This document shows positions 48,797-57,767 of a stretch of DNA of 64,000 nucleotides, in pieces (within the stretch, counting starts at the first letter, position 1; the number at the start of each line of letters is the position of its first letter). Origin of the DNA: Bin87 sp026710825 (GTDB lineage: Bacteria; Chloroflexota; Dehalococcoidia; Lucifugimonadales; UBA3495). The stretch lies in assembly GCA_965232815.1 (NCBI GenBank), contig OZ247427.1, forward strand, positions 744,001-808,000, written 5' to 3'. The translations under genes were made by a program, and so were the position numbers. A model generated the notes under the pieces. The model did no database searches, was not told the origin of the DNA, and saw only the letters and a program-made list of their open reading frames with translations.

Positions 48797-49828
48797 ATGC
48801 GTTTCCCCTGGGCCAACGTGGCGCTGATTGCCCTGGTGATCGCCGAACTGATCACCGGGTACTTGGGCCTGACCCATTCGAATCCGGAGTGGATCGCCGC
48901 GATGCATCTGCACCGGATTTTCGGGTTTGCCATCCTGGCCCTTTTCGTCTGGAAATCCCGCAACATCCTCGGCTCATTGAAGTCGGGCTACAACTGGCGG
49001 CGGTCGGGGCAGCAAATGCTCTGGTCGATAATCCTCCTGGTCGGACTGCTGGTCGTCCTCGGACTGGGTCTGGCCTGGAGTCATTTGGGCAGCTATTCGT
49101 GGCTCGGATTCTCCGGAACCACGATCCACATGAACCTCGCATGGATGCTGATACCCCTGCTGCTCTGGCACTCCCTCCGCCACCGGATCAGCTTCCGTCC
49201 CCGCTACCTGGCCGACCGGCGCAACCTGCTGCGAGCCGGCGGTCTGGCCCTCGCTGGCCTGCTGCTCTGGCGCACCGCCGAACTCACCGGCATCCTGGCC
49301 GATGGGCCCGGTGCGCGCCGTCGGTACACCGGCTCATACCCCGAAAACGGACCGGACTTCCCTGTAACCATGTGGCTCAACGACAGTATCCCGTACATCG
49401 ACCCGGAAACCTGGCGCCTCAAGATCGACGGCCACGTGGCCGCGCCGTTTGAAATCGACATCGCGGAACTGCAGGGGTGGGGCCACCCGGTCACTGCCAC
49501 CCTCGACTGCACCGGGGGCTGGCACACCACCCGTCGGTGGGATGGCATCCCCATATCCGAACTGCTGGACCGCGCCGGTCCCAAACCTGGCGCTGCCAGC
49601 ATCACCATTCACTCGCGCACTGGTTACTTCCGCCGCTATTCTCTGGCCGAATCTGAGCGGGCGATACTCGCCAGCCGCGTCGACGACAAGCCCCTGTCTC
49701 CCGGCCACGGCTTCCCCGCCCGCATGGTCGAGCCCAACAAGCGCGGCTACGACTGGGTCAAGTGGGTCGACTCCATCACCGTCAACGACACCGGCAAGTG
49801 GTGGCAGCCGCCCATACCCCTAACCTGA
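48797..49828 (+). CDS. Cytochrome b561-like membrane domain fused to a sulfite-oxidase-family molybdopterin domain
   Basis: Encodes 343 residues. The first 135 residues form four membrane helices with histidines H37, H39, H96, H111 and H125 in positions suited to b-type haem ligands (for example AAMHLHRIFGFAIL and TTIHMNLAWMLIPLLLWH). After RRNLLRAGGLALAGLLLW, a Tat-like RR motif with a hydrophobic helix, comes the molybdopterin domain: FPVTMWLNDSIPYIDPETWR, TATLDCTGGWHTTRRWDGIP (molybdenum ligand C238) and ARMVEPNKRGYDWVKWVDSI. One polypeptide would link a periplasmic molybdenum centre to membrane haem. Relatives are YedY/YedZ-like, but there the two parts are separate proteins. Confidence 0.88.
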   Translation: MRFPWANVALIALVIAELITGYLGLTHSNPEWIAAMHLHRIFGFAILALFVWKSRNILGSLKSGYNWRRSGQQMLWSIILLVGLLVVLGLGLAWSHLGSYSWLGFSGTTIHMNLAWMLIPLLLWHSLRHRISFRPRYLADRRNLLRAGGLALAGLLLWRTAELTGILADGPGARRRYTGSYPENGPDFPVTMWLNDSIPYIDPETWRLKIDGHVAAPFEIDIAELQGWGHPVTATLDCTGGWHTTRRWDGIPISELLDRAGPKPGAASITIHSRTGYFRRYSLAESERAILASRVDDKPLSPGHGFPARMVEPNKRGYDWVKWVDSITVNDTGKWWQPPIPLT

Positions 49829-49968
49829 TGCGCCATTGCGCCGGGGGTTGGGATACCGCGCCGCCCTATGCTAAAATCCGCACGCAATCTGATGCCGCTT
49901 TCGAGGAAGATCCCGCGTATTCGGCAGGATGCGTTCCCAAGGAATTCAAACTCATAGCGAGGTGCTGC

Positions 49969-52233
49969 ATGGCGAATATCGTCCTCTCCAATACCAACTA
50001 CAATGTCGTCGGCACTCGGCCCATCCGCCACGACGGGGCCGACAAGGTGACCGGACGCGCCAAATACGGCGCCGACTTTGAAATGTCCGGCATGCTGTTC
50101 GGCAAGGTGCTGCGCAGCCCCCACGCCCACGCCCGCATCAAGTCCATCGACACCTCGGCGGCCGAGGCCTTGCCGGGCGTCCGCGCTGTGGTAACCGGCG
50201 CAGACCTGCCCATCGCCGGCAAGGACAGTCCGCCGATGTCCGCCCGCGCCGCCAGCAACAACGTTCTGGCTGCCGACAAAGCCCTGTTCCGCGGCCACCC
50301 AATCGCCGGCGTGGCAGCCGACTCCGCCCACATCGCCGAGGAGGCCGCTGCGCTCATCAAGGTGGACTACGAGGTCCTGAAAGCCAGCTCCAACGTGTTG
50401 GACGCCATGAAGGACGACGCCGCGCTCCTGCACGAGGATATGACCACCACCGAATTCGGTGAGGAGACTGACAAGCACAGCAACGTCTCCAACCGCTTCG
50501 TGCATGAGCAGGGCGACGTCGACAAGGCCTTCGCGGAAGCGGACTACGTCATTGAACGCGAGTTCAACACCCGCACCGTGCACCAGGGATACATCGAGCC
50601 GCAGAATGCCTCGGCGCTGTGGAACACCGACGGCCACCTGACCGTTTGGACCAGCACCCAGGGCGCGTTCGTAGCCCGGGACGCCCTCGCCGGCATCCTC
50701 GACCTGCCGGTTTCCCAGATCAAGGTGGTGCCAATGGAAATCGGGGGCGGCTTCGGCGGCAAGATCCCGGTTTACCTGGAACCGGTTGCCGCCTTGCTCT
50801 CAAAGAAGACCGGTCGCCCGGTCAAGATGCAGATGAGCCGCATCGAGACCTTCGAGGCCACCGGCCCCACCGCCGGCGCCTACGTCAAGATCAAGATGGG
50901 CGCCAACAAGGATGGCACGCTGGTTGCGGCAGACGCTGTGCTGATCTACGAAGCCGGCGCTTTCCCGGGCGCTTCGCCCGTATCCGCCGGCGCTCAGTGC
51001 GTGTTCGCGCCCTACGACCTGGAAAATCAGCGCGTCGAAGGCTACGACGTTGTGACCAACAAGCCTCGCTCCTTCGCCTACCGCGCTCCGGGAGCGCCCA
51101 TCTCCGCCTTCGGTGGAGAACAGGTGGTGGATGAGTTGGCAGCCAAGTGCGGCATGGACCCGCTGGAGTTCCGCCTGAAGAACGCCAGCAAGGAGGGCAG
51201 CCGCCGGGTCGACGGGCCGCAGTTCCGGGTGATCGGGAACGTGGAAACCCTTGAGGCCGCCATGGATTCCGACCACTATAAGTCCTCGCTGTCCGGCCCC
51301 AACCGCGGTCGCGGTGTCGCCAGCGGATACTGGATGAACATTGGTTTGGCCTCCAGCGCCAGCATCAGCGTCAACGCTGACGGCACCATCGGTCTGGTGG
51401 AAGGATCGACGGACATCGGCGGTTCCCGTGCGTCCATCGCCATGCAGGCCGCCGAAGTGCTGGGCATCCCGGCCGAGGACGTGCGCCCGCAGGTCGCGGA
51501 CACCGACTCCGTTGGGTACACCTTCCTGACCGGCGGCAGCCGCACCACGTTCGCCACCGGTTGGGCAGCGTATGAATGCGCTCAGGAGATCAAAACCAAG
51601 ATGATCGAGCGCGCCGCCCAGATCTGGGAAAAGGAACCTTCTGAAATAGAACTGTCCGACGGCATCTTCATGCACAACTCCGACGAGGACCTCCAGATGT
51701 CCTTCAAGGAACTCTCCTCGCAGTTGGGCCGTACCGGCGGCCCCGTCTCCGCGCAGGTCAGCGTCAGCCCCGGCGGAGAGGGCGGCGCATTCGGCACCCA
51801 CCTGGTGGATGTCGAAGTGGACCCTGACACCGGCAAGGTTGAAGTGCTGCGCTACACCGTCGTTCAGGACGCAGGCAAAGCCATCCACCCCAGCTACGTG
51901 GAAGGCCAGATGCAGGGCGGAGCCGTGCAGGGCATCGGCTGGGCGCTCAACGAAGAATACTTCATGAACGACTCGGGCGACATGGTAAACTCCAGCTTCC
52001 TGGACTACCGGATGCCCACCGCATTGGACCTCCCCATGATCGACACCATCATCGTGGAGAAGGCCAACCCCGGACATCCCTACGGCGTGCGCGGTGTCGG
52101 CGAGGTGCCCATCGTGCCTCCCATGGCCGCCGTGGCCAACGCCATCCACAACGCCATCGGCTTGCGCATGGAAAACCTGCCGATGTCGCCGGGAGCCATC
52201 CTGGAACAACTCTGGGAACAGAACGGCAGCTAA
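49969..52233 (+). CDS. Xanthine-dehydrogenase-family molybdenum-binding subunit
   Basis: Encodes 754 residues. Landmarks are VVGTRPIRHDGADKVTGRAK, YGADFEMSGMLFGKVLRSPH, HQGYIEPQNASALW, EIGGGFGGKIPVYLEPVAAL, the FAYRAPGAPISAFGGEQVVD region and RGVGEVPIVPPMAAVANAIH with the catalytic glutamate. These are the substrate and molybdenum-cofactor domains of CoxL/XdhA-type hydroxylases. No FAD (CoxM-type) or iron-sulfur (CoxS-type) subunit gene is adjacent; those may be elsewhere or replaced. The ATG at 49969 follows a GAGG site. A carboxymuconolactone-decarboxylase-like gene follows 102 bases later. Confidence 0.92.
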   Translation: MANIVLSNTNYNVVGTRPIRHDGADKVTGRAKYGADFEMSGMLFGKVLRSPHAHARIKSIDTSAAEALPGVRAVVTGADLPIAGKDSPPMSARAASNNVLAADKALFRGHPIAGVAADSAHIAEEAAALIKVDYEVLKASSNVLDAMKDDAALLHEDMTTTEFGEETDKHSNVSNRFVHEQGDVDKAFAEADYVIEREFNTRTVHQGYIEPQNASALWNTDGHLTVWTSTQGAFVARDALAGILDLPVSQIKVVPMEIGGGFGGKIPVYLEPVAALLSKKTGRPVKMQMSRIETFEATGPTAGAYVKIKMGANKDGTLVAADAVLIYEAGAFPGASPVSAGAQCVFAPYDLENQRVEGYDVVTNKPRSFAYRAPGAPISAFGGEQVVDELAAKCGMDPLEFRLKNASKEGSRRVDGPQFRVIGNVETLEAAMDSDHYKSSLSGPNRGRGVASGYWMNIGLASSASISVNADGTIGLVEGSTDIGGSRASIAMQAAEVLGIPAEDVRPQVADTDSVGYTFLTGGSRTTFATGWAAYECAQEIKTKMIERAAQIWEKEPSEIELSDGIFMHNSDEDLQMSFKELSSQLGRTGGPVSAQVSVSPGGEGGAFGTHLVDVEVDPDTGKVEVLRYTVVQDAGKAIHPSYVEGQMQGGAVQGIGWALNEEYFMNDSGDMVNSSFLDYRMPTALDLPMIDTIIVEKANPGHPYGVRGVGEVPIVPPMAAVANAIHNAIGLRMENLPMSPGAILEQLWEQNGS

Positions 52234-52335
52234 TTCGGATCGCACCAATCCGCTCATACGCCGGCGGCGGTTGAATATCGCCGCCGGCATCCATATCAAG
52301 GCAAGTCAACCACGCCCGCGAGGAGGCAATGGATC

Positions 52336-52884
52336 ATGGCCCGAGTACCTTTCGCCACTAGAGACAACATGGACGCCGCCGGACAGGCAGTCTGGGACGA
52401 GATCGAGACCTCCCGGGGCGGAGTGCAGCGCAACTACGCCGCCATCCTCAACAACCCCGAGGCGGCCAGCAACTTCGCCCACCTGGGCGGATACGTGCGT
52501 TTCCAGACTCCGCTGGACCCACGGGTGAAGGCCGTGGCCGTGCTTACTGCGGCCCGTGAAGCCTGCGGCCACTACGTGTGGACGGTCAACCAACCCGCCG
52601 CTCGCAACGCTGGCCTATCCGACGCGGATATCGCGGCTATCCACGAATACCGCTCACCAAACGGCCTGTCCGGCGACGACGCGGTGGTTTCGGGTTTCGT
52701 GATCGAACTGCTGCGCCAGCACCGCGTATCAGACGCCACGTTCGAGGCATTGCGCGGCATCATCGGAGACGCCGGCATAGTGGACCTGCTGGTGGTCGTC
52801 TCCTACTACCACGGCCTCGCCCACACCCTGCAGGCCCTGTCAGTCGAACTCCCCGACGGCACCGCCGACGCCCTCACCTACTGA
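52336..52884 (+). CDS. Carboxymuconolactone decarboxylase-like protein
   Basis: Encodes 182 residues of the AhpD/carboxymuconolactone decarboxylase family. VKAVAVLTAAREACGHYVWT followed by NQPAARNAGLSDADIAAI holds the usual E-x2-C-x2-H/Y set, and GIVDLLVVVSYYHGLAHTLQ is the closing helix. Only one cysteine is present in the motif, so it is not a CxxC-type AhpD peroxidase. GAGGAGG precedes the ATG. It is probably cotranscribed with the molybdenum hydroxylase. Its last seven bases overlap the convergent nuclease gene. Confidence 0.88.
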   Translation: MARVPFATRDNMDAAGQAVWDEIETSRGGVQRNYAAILNNPEAASNFAHLGGYVRFQTPLDPRVKAVAVLTAAREACGHYVWTVNQPAARNAGLSDADIAAIHEYRSPNGLSGDDAVVSGFVIELLRQHRVSDATFEALRGIIGDAGIVDLLVVVSYYHGLAHTLQALSVELPDGTADALTY

Positions 52885-54233
52885 CCGCCGTTCTGCTCCG
52901 CCTCGTAATCTGCGAGGCATTTCACAATCACGTCGTTCATCGCCGGTAACTCGTTCTCGGCGAAATTTTTTACCCATGCCTTTAACTTGGCAGGGCCCGG
53001 CGCATGTACATCATCCCAATGTCCCAAGTCTGAGTCTTCTAAGATTCGTTCGACTTGGTGGATTACTAACCAGCCGTCGGCGAATGCCCTAGCTGAGCCA
53101 TTGAACAAATGCGGATTATGACGGGCGGCATCGAATATTAGATTCCGAATGCGTGCGTCTGTGCCAGGAGCGATTGTAACGTATAAGTGGGTGCTGTTCT
53201 CCGTGCAGTAAAACTGATTCAGTACCAACGACCCCGATGGCCACCCTGTGCCCGAATCCATAGTTTGGAAATTCGCCCAGGTTACAGGTCTGAACCTGAA
53301 CCAACTTGCGTCCTCGTCTTTGAATTCCCAATTCCCCTGTTGTGCTAGAGTTTCTTTCACAATTTGCTTCATATCATCTCTGTAGTTCGGTTTGTGACGG
53401 TATATCAACTCAACGGCATCCCTGTGTTCCAAATAGATTTTGCGGGCCAGTTGCGCAACTTCATTTGCCTCGGGCACGATTGTCCTCCCCAAAGTGTTGG
53501 CGTATTGAGTTAAGAATCCTTGAACGTCGGCACCTATAACCCCGTCGTGATCGTAAAGGGTATGCTGAACCAATTCGCGAACGGTTCCATATCGCTCGGG
53601 TGTCCAATATTGGCGGTCCGATTGATTTTGAGGCAGCATCCCGGTGGGCGACAGAAAGACGTAGTGCTGGACTAATTCAGAGAAGTTCTTTCGTATCACG
53701 TTTCGGTACCAATGTAATTGGCTCTTGCCATCTGGTCCGATCCCTTCGTCCGCCCATATCTTGTTTTCGATAGCGCAAACGAAACCGTCTGTCCGGTTCA
53801 AGACGAGGATGTCTATGTTCTCCCATTCCCGGCGGATTTCAGTCCTCGCCCAGTCAATGGCGTGAACCTGCTCTGGCGTGATGGTTGGCAAATCCAATTT
53901 GGCCGCTTCCATGCAGGTTCTGGACAAGAAACCTTTAAGGAAATCAGCACCCAAACCGTGGTTCTGATTGGGGTCCATCAACCACGCTAGGAAATTTGAA
54001 TGGACAAGTTCGGAATCCTGAATCTTCAATACTTGAAACAGGTCGAAGCGGTGTGCTTGCTCCGATTGCAATCTCTTCAACTCGCCTAATACGGGATTGA
54101 TCTCGAAGTCCTGTAAAGCCTGGAATGTTGCCTGTTTTTGGCCTTCAATTTTCCTCCATAGCCGCTCCAACGCCGGCAACACGCTTTCCAATTGCGTCTG
54201 CTCATCAACACCAGTTTGCATATTCACCACCAA
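52878..54233 (-). CDS. PD-(D/E)XK nuclease-like protein
   Basis: Encodes 451 residues related to PD-(D/E)XK family 4 (PF14281-like). The N-terminal 100 residues are helical (FDLFQVLKIQDSELVHSNFL, AWLMDPNQNHGLG). The nuclease core is ENIDILVLNRTDGFVCAIEN followed by KIW, i.e. D-x-n-E-x-K with D at about 140 and E/K at about 155-157, then KSQLHWYRNVIRKNF. The C-terminal 200 residues are of unknown fold. GC content is visibly lower and the codon style differs from neighbours, suggesting recent transfer. It is a lone gene with no methylase or helicase partner. Starts at 54233 or 54221 are both possible. Confidence 0.85.
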   Translation of the reverse strand: MVVNMQTGVDEQTQLESVLPALERLWRKIEGQKQATFQALQDFEINPVLGELKRLQSEQAHRFDLFQVLKIQDSELVHSNFLAWLMDPNQNHGLGADFLKGFLSRTCMEAAKLDLPTITPEQVHAIDWARTEIRREWENIDILVLNRTDGFVCAIENKIWADEGIGPDGKSQLHWYRNVIRKNFSELVQHYVFLSPTGMLPQNQSDRQYWTPERYGTVRELVQHTLYDHDGVIGADVQGFLTQYANTLGRTIVPEANEVAQLARKIYLEHRDAVELIYRHKPNYRDDMKQIVKETLAQQGNWEFKDEDASWFRFRPVTWANFQTMDSGTGWPSGSLVLNQFYCTENSTHLYVTIAPGTDARIRNLIFDAARHNPHLFNGSARAFADGWLVIHQVERILEDSDLGHWDDVHAPGPAKLKAWVKNFAENELPAMNDVIVKCLADYEAEQNGGQ

Positions 54234-54291
54234 CCCGGTAAAAATGGGTTCATTCCGACGGTGATTATATTCCGCTCATGGAGGCGCCACC

Positions 54292-54945
54292 ATGCCCGAC
54301 TACGCCTACCTCGTCCAGATGGACATACCCACCGAGCACGAAGCCGATTTCAACCGCGTTTACGATACTGAGCACGCCAAGTACCTGTGCCAGGCTCCCG
54401 GCGTCCATTCCTGCGACCGCTTCCTGCTGAAGTCCACCGACGCTCCCCAGTTCGCCCGTTACGCCGCCGCCTACCGGATCGATGACCCCAGCGTGCCCAG
54501 TTCCGAAGGATGGCGTATCGAGGGCGAAAAAGGCGACTGGGCCACCAAGATCCGCCCTCACGCCACCAACCGGACCCACACTATTGTCAAACTCATCGCT
54601 CGTGCCGGCGACGCGTCAGTCGATGCGCCATACATCTATCTCGTGCAGACTGATATCGCGGCTGATGCCGAGGACGAGTTCAACCATCTGTACGATACCG
54701 TTCACCTGCCCGGCCTTTGCCAGGTGGACGGAGTGCAAAGCGCACTTCGATATCGCGTTGAGAGCACCAATCTGGACGGCTTGCAGAAGTACGGCGCCGT
54801 GTACCGCATCGCCAGCCCGGCGGTGGTCGAGTCCGACGCGTGGAAATCCGCCGCGCAGGATGAATGGGCGGCCAAAGTCCGAAGCAAGTGCGTCGGTCTC
54901 ACCCATGCCTTGATGGAGTGCGTGGCGCGGCATCGCGCCGGCTAG
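54292..54945 (+). CDS. Tandem dimeric alpha/beta-barrel (EthD-like) protein
   Basis: Encodes 217 residues made of two similar halves. The first (4-105) has YAYLVQMDIPTEHEADFNRV and YDTEHAKYLCQAPGVHSCDR; the second (113-210) has YIYLVQTDIAADAEDEFNHL and YDTVHLPGLCQVDGVQSALR. Both halves end with a Tyr/Ala-rich strand (YAAAYRID and YGAVYRIA). The shared YDxxH-P-x-L pattern is that of EthD-type dimeric ferredoxin-like folds, which include dimeric monooxygenases and haem-stress proteins. Fusion of two halves would make an internal dimer. RNase HI begins six bases after its stop. Confidence 0.82.
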   Translation: MPDYAYLVQMDIPTEHEADFNRVYDTEHAKYLCQAPGVHSCDRFLLKSTDAPQFARYAAAYRIDDPSVPSSEGWRIEGEKGDWATKIRPHATNRTHTIVKLIARAGDASVDAPYIYLVQTDIAADAEDEFNHLYDTVHLPGLCQVDGVQSALRYRVESTNLDGLQKYGAVYRIASPAVVESDAWKSAAQDEWAAKVRSKCVGLTHALMECVARHRAG

Positions 54946-54951
54946 CCACTG

Positions 54952-55422
54952 TTGGCCACCGAAGTCATCATCCACACGGACGGCGCCTGCCTGGGCAATC
55001 CCGGCCCGGGCGGCTACGGCGTCATCCTGGATCACCAGGGACGTCGCAAAGAGCTATCCGGCGGCTATGCCCTCACCACCAACAATCGCATGGAGTTGCT
55101 GGCGGTCATTGTAGGGTTGGAGGCGTTGAACCAGCCCTGCGGAGTCACCCTGTACTCCGATTCGCGCTACGTGGTCGATGCGGTGAGCAAGGGCTGGGCG
55201 GTCAAATGGCGCAGCAACGGCTGGATGCGCAATAAGCGGGAGGCGGCGGTGAACCCCGACCTGTGGGAGCGGCTGCTCAACCTGTTGGAGCAGCACAACA
55301 CGGAGTTCCGGTGGGTGCGCGGACACAGCGGCAACCCGGATAACGAACGGTGCGATGCGCTGGCATCCGCGGCGGCCCGTCAGGAGAAGTTGCCGGCGGA
55401 TCCCGGCTATCGGCCCCGTTGA
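54952..55422 (+). CDS. rnhA: Ribonuclease HI
   Basis: Encodes 156 residues. The catalytic set is IHTDGACLGNPGPGGYGVIL (D10), TTNNRMELLAVIVGLEAL (E48), YSDSRYVVDAV (D70), and a C-terminal histidine and aspartate in WVRGHSGNPDNERCDALASA. It cleaves RNA of RNA-DNA hybrids and is of normal length. There is no ATG; translation would start at TTG 54952, six bases after the upstream stop, with no clear ribosome site, so it may depend on coupling to the EthD-like gene. A perfect palindromic repeat follows the stop. Confidence 0.93.
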   Translation: MATEVIIHTDGACLGNPGPGGYGVILDHQGRRKELSGGYALTTNNRMELLAVIVGLEALNQPCGVTLYSDSRYVVDAVSKGWAVKWRSNGWMRNKREAAVNPDLWERLLNLLEQHNTEFRWVRGHSGNPDNERCDALASAAARQEKLPADPGYRPR

Positions 55423-55429
55423 ACCACGC

Positions 55430-55459
55430 AGTAGGGGCGAATGATCATTCGCCCCTACT
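55430..55459. repeat. Perfect 30-bp GGGGCGAATGA palindrome
   Basis: AGTAGGGGCGAATGA is followed directly by its complement reversed, without a loop. It lies just after rnhA and could fold as a terminator-like hairpin. It is the best-conserved member of its family in the window. Confidence 0.85.
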
Positions 55460-55629
55460 GAATTGACATGAAAGGAGCGGCCGGTCCCGAGGGGGAGTCG
55501 CTGAAGGAGCGGCTCACTGCCGGTCGCTGGCGTACGATTGTACCCACTGGCCGGTTCAGTTGCAACCGGTAGTACAGTTTCGCTACAATCGGGAAATCAC
55601 ACCCCTACGAACCGGACGAGGTAATTGCC

Positions 55630-57657
55630 ATGGCAGTATCCGCCAGTACCATCAGAAACGTTGCGTTGCTATCCCACAGCGGCGCCGGCAAGACGACCCT
55701 TGCTGAAACCATTCTCTTCAATGCTAAGGTGATTAACCGTCTGGGCCGCGTCGAGGACGGCAATACCGTGTCCGACTACGAACCGGAAGAAAATAAGCGA
55801 TCCGCCAGTGTGCAGACCAGCCTGCTCCGGTTCACCGAAGGCGACAACAAGGTCAACCTGCTGGACACCCCCGGGTACGACGAGTTCCTTGGCGAGGCAA
55901 TCGCCGCGGTGCGCGTGGTCGAGTCAGCGATGATCCTGATCGCCGCGCCAACCGGCGTTGACGTGGGAACGGAGCGGTCCTGGGATCTGGCGCGGGCGCG
56001 GGACTTACCTGTGGCCATTGTGCTCAACAAGATGGACCGGGAAAACGCCAGCTTTGAGCGCAACGTCCAGGAGATCCAAAGCATTTTCGGCAGCCAGTGC
56101 GTGCCATTCCAATTGCCCATCGGCGAAGCCCTTGATTTCACTGGGCTGGTCAGCGTAATCGATCCGCCGGCCGATATCCCCGCCGGCGTGGTCGGCGATT
56201 TTGACTCCGCCCGGGAACGGCTGATTGAAGCGGTCGCTGAATCTGACGACACTCTGGCGGATAAATACCTGGAGGGCGAGGAGATTACAGCGGAGGAGGT
56301 CACCGCAGGAGCCCGTGAAGCCATCCGCAACGGCGACCTGACTCCGATCCTGGTCACTTCAGCTACCCAGAACATCGGCGTCGAAGAATCGGTCCAGGTG
56401 ATGCGCGACTTCCTGCCATCACCGGCCGATCTGCCCGGCACCTCCGGCGACGACGATATCGCCGCGGACCCCTCGGGCCCGGTGGCTGTCCTGGTGTTCA
56501 AGACCACGTCCGACCCCTTCGTAGGCAAGCTGTCCATGTTCCGCGTTTTCCGCGGCACTGCGGTTTCCAACGGTGAGGTGTACAACAGCAACAAGGGCGA
56601 GTCCGAACGTCTCGGTCAACTCTACGTACCCCAGGGCAAGAACCAGGACAACGTCGCCGAGGTGGTTGCGGGAGACATCGGCGCCATCGGCAAGCTGAAC
56701 GCCACCCTAACCGGTGACACGCTGTGCGCCAATGACGCCAGAGTGACGCTTCCCGGGATCGAATTTCCTTCGGGTTACTACTCGTTGGCCGTTGTGCCCG
56801 CCACGCAGGCCGACCTGGACAAGATGTCCACGTCGCTGGCCCGGATCGTGGAAGACGACCCCAGCCTGCAGTTCACGCGCAATCCGGAGACCAGTGAAAG
56901 CCTGCTCACCGGCTTGGGCGAAGTCCAGATCGAGGTAGCCCTGGACCGCATTTCGCGGAAGTTCGGCGCCAACCTGAACGTCAAGTTGCCGGTGGTGCCT
57001 TACCGTGAGACCGTCACGCAGATCACCAATTCGGAGTACCGCCACAAGAAGCAGACCGGTGGCAGCGGACAGTACGGTCACGTGCTGCTTCGCATAGAAC
57101 CGATGACCCGCGACGAGGGTTTCGAGTTTGCCAACGAGGTGACCGGAGGGCGTGTACCGCGCGAATTGATCCCCGCGGTGGAAAAGGGCGTGGTCAACAC
57201 CTTGAAAGAAGGCGTACTGGCCGGATTCCCCGTGGTGGACCTTAAGGCCATAATCTATGATGGCAGCACCCACCCGGTGGACGGCAAGCCGATCGCCTTC
57301 GAAATCGCGGGCAGCCAGGCGTTACGCCAGGGAATGCAGAAAGCGTCGCCCGTCCTGCTGGAGCCCATCTTGAGGCTGTACGTCACCGTTCCGGAGACCT
57401 ACACCGGCGACATCATCAGCGACATGAACAGTAAACGCGGGCGCATTTTGGGCATGAGCCCCGAAACGCGGTACACGGTGATAGAGGCCGAAGTGCCGCA
57501 GGCCGAGGTGCAGCGCTACTCTCAGGACCTGCGCTCTATGACCGGTGGCCGTGGTTCATATCGTTTCGAGTTCGACCACTACGAGCAGGTGCCGCAGAAC
57601 ATCGAGCAACGGGTGATCGAGACCGCCAAGCAGGCCAAGGCAGGCGCGACAGCGTAA
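55630..57657 (+). CDS. Elongation factor G-like GTPase
   Basis: Encodes 675 residues, close to EF-G length. The G1 loop is LLSHSGAGKTTL, switch II is LLDTPGYDEF (Y83 in place of the histidine of DTPGHVDF), and the G4 region is VLNKMD. C-terminal EF-G domains follow: VPYRETVTQITNSEYRHKKQ, GGSGQYGHVLLRIEPM, the domain IV VDLKAIIYDGSTHPVDGKP and RGRILGMSPETRYTVIEAEV. The substitution and overall sequence fit the FusA2/EF-G2-like branch, in which tyrosine at this site is common, so this may be a second EF-G rather than the housekeeping translocase. It stands alone, without rpsL, rpsG or tuf. Confidence 0.9.
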   Translation: MAVSASTIRNVALLSHSGAGKTTLAETILFNAKVINRLGRVEDGNTVSDYEPEENKRSASVQTSLLRFTEGDNKVNLLDTPGYDEFLGEAIAAVRVVESAMILIAAPTGVDVGTERSWDLARARDLPVAIVLNKMDRENASFERNVQEIQSIFGSQCVPFQLPIGEALDFTGLVSVIDPPADIPAGVVGDFDSARERLIEAVAESDDTLADKYLEGEEITAEEVTAGAREAIRNGDLTPILVTSATQNIGVEESVQVMRDFLPSPADLPGTSGDDDIAADPSGPVAVLVFKTTSDPFVGKLSMFRVFRGTAVSNGEVYNSNKGESERLGQLYVPQGKNQDNVAEVVAGDIGAIGKLNATLTGDTLCANDARVTLPGIEFPSGYYSLAVVPATQADLDKMSTSLARIVEDDPSLQFTRNPETSESLLTGLGEVQIEVALDRISRKFGANLNVKLPVVPYRETVTQITNSEYRHKKQTGGSGQYGHVLLRIEPMTRDEGFEFANEVTGGRVPRELIPAVEKGVVNTLKEGVLAGFPVVDLKAIIYDGSTHPVDGKPIAFEIAGSQALRQGMQKASPVLLEPILRLYVTVPETYTGDIISDMNSKRGRILGMSPETRYTVIEAEVPQAEVQRYSQDLRSMTGGRGSYRFEFDHYEQVPQNIEQRVIETAKQAKAGATA

Positions 57658-57684
57658 GCTGGAGCAAATATATTCGCGAACTGA

Positions 57685-57709
57685 AGGGGCGGGTTTGAAA
57701 CCCGCCCCT
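57685..57709 (+). repeat. Perfect GGGGCGGGTTT palindrome, possible terminator
   Basis: GGGGCGGGTTT and AAACCCGCCCC pair around a single G. It lies 28 bases after the EF-G-like stop and is followed by TAACGTTTTGATC, so it could act as a terminator. Confidence 0.75.
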
Positions 57710-57767
57710 AACGTTTTGATCATGGCAGGCGGCGATTTTGGGAACGGCCTGCGATGGTCCAGGCGCG

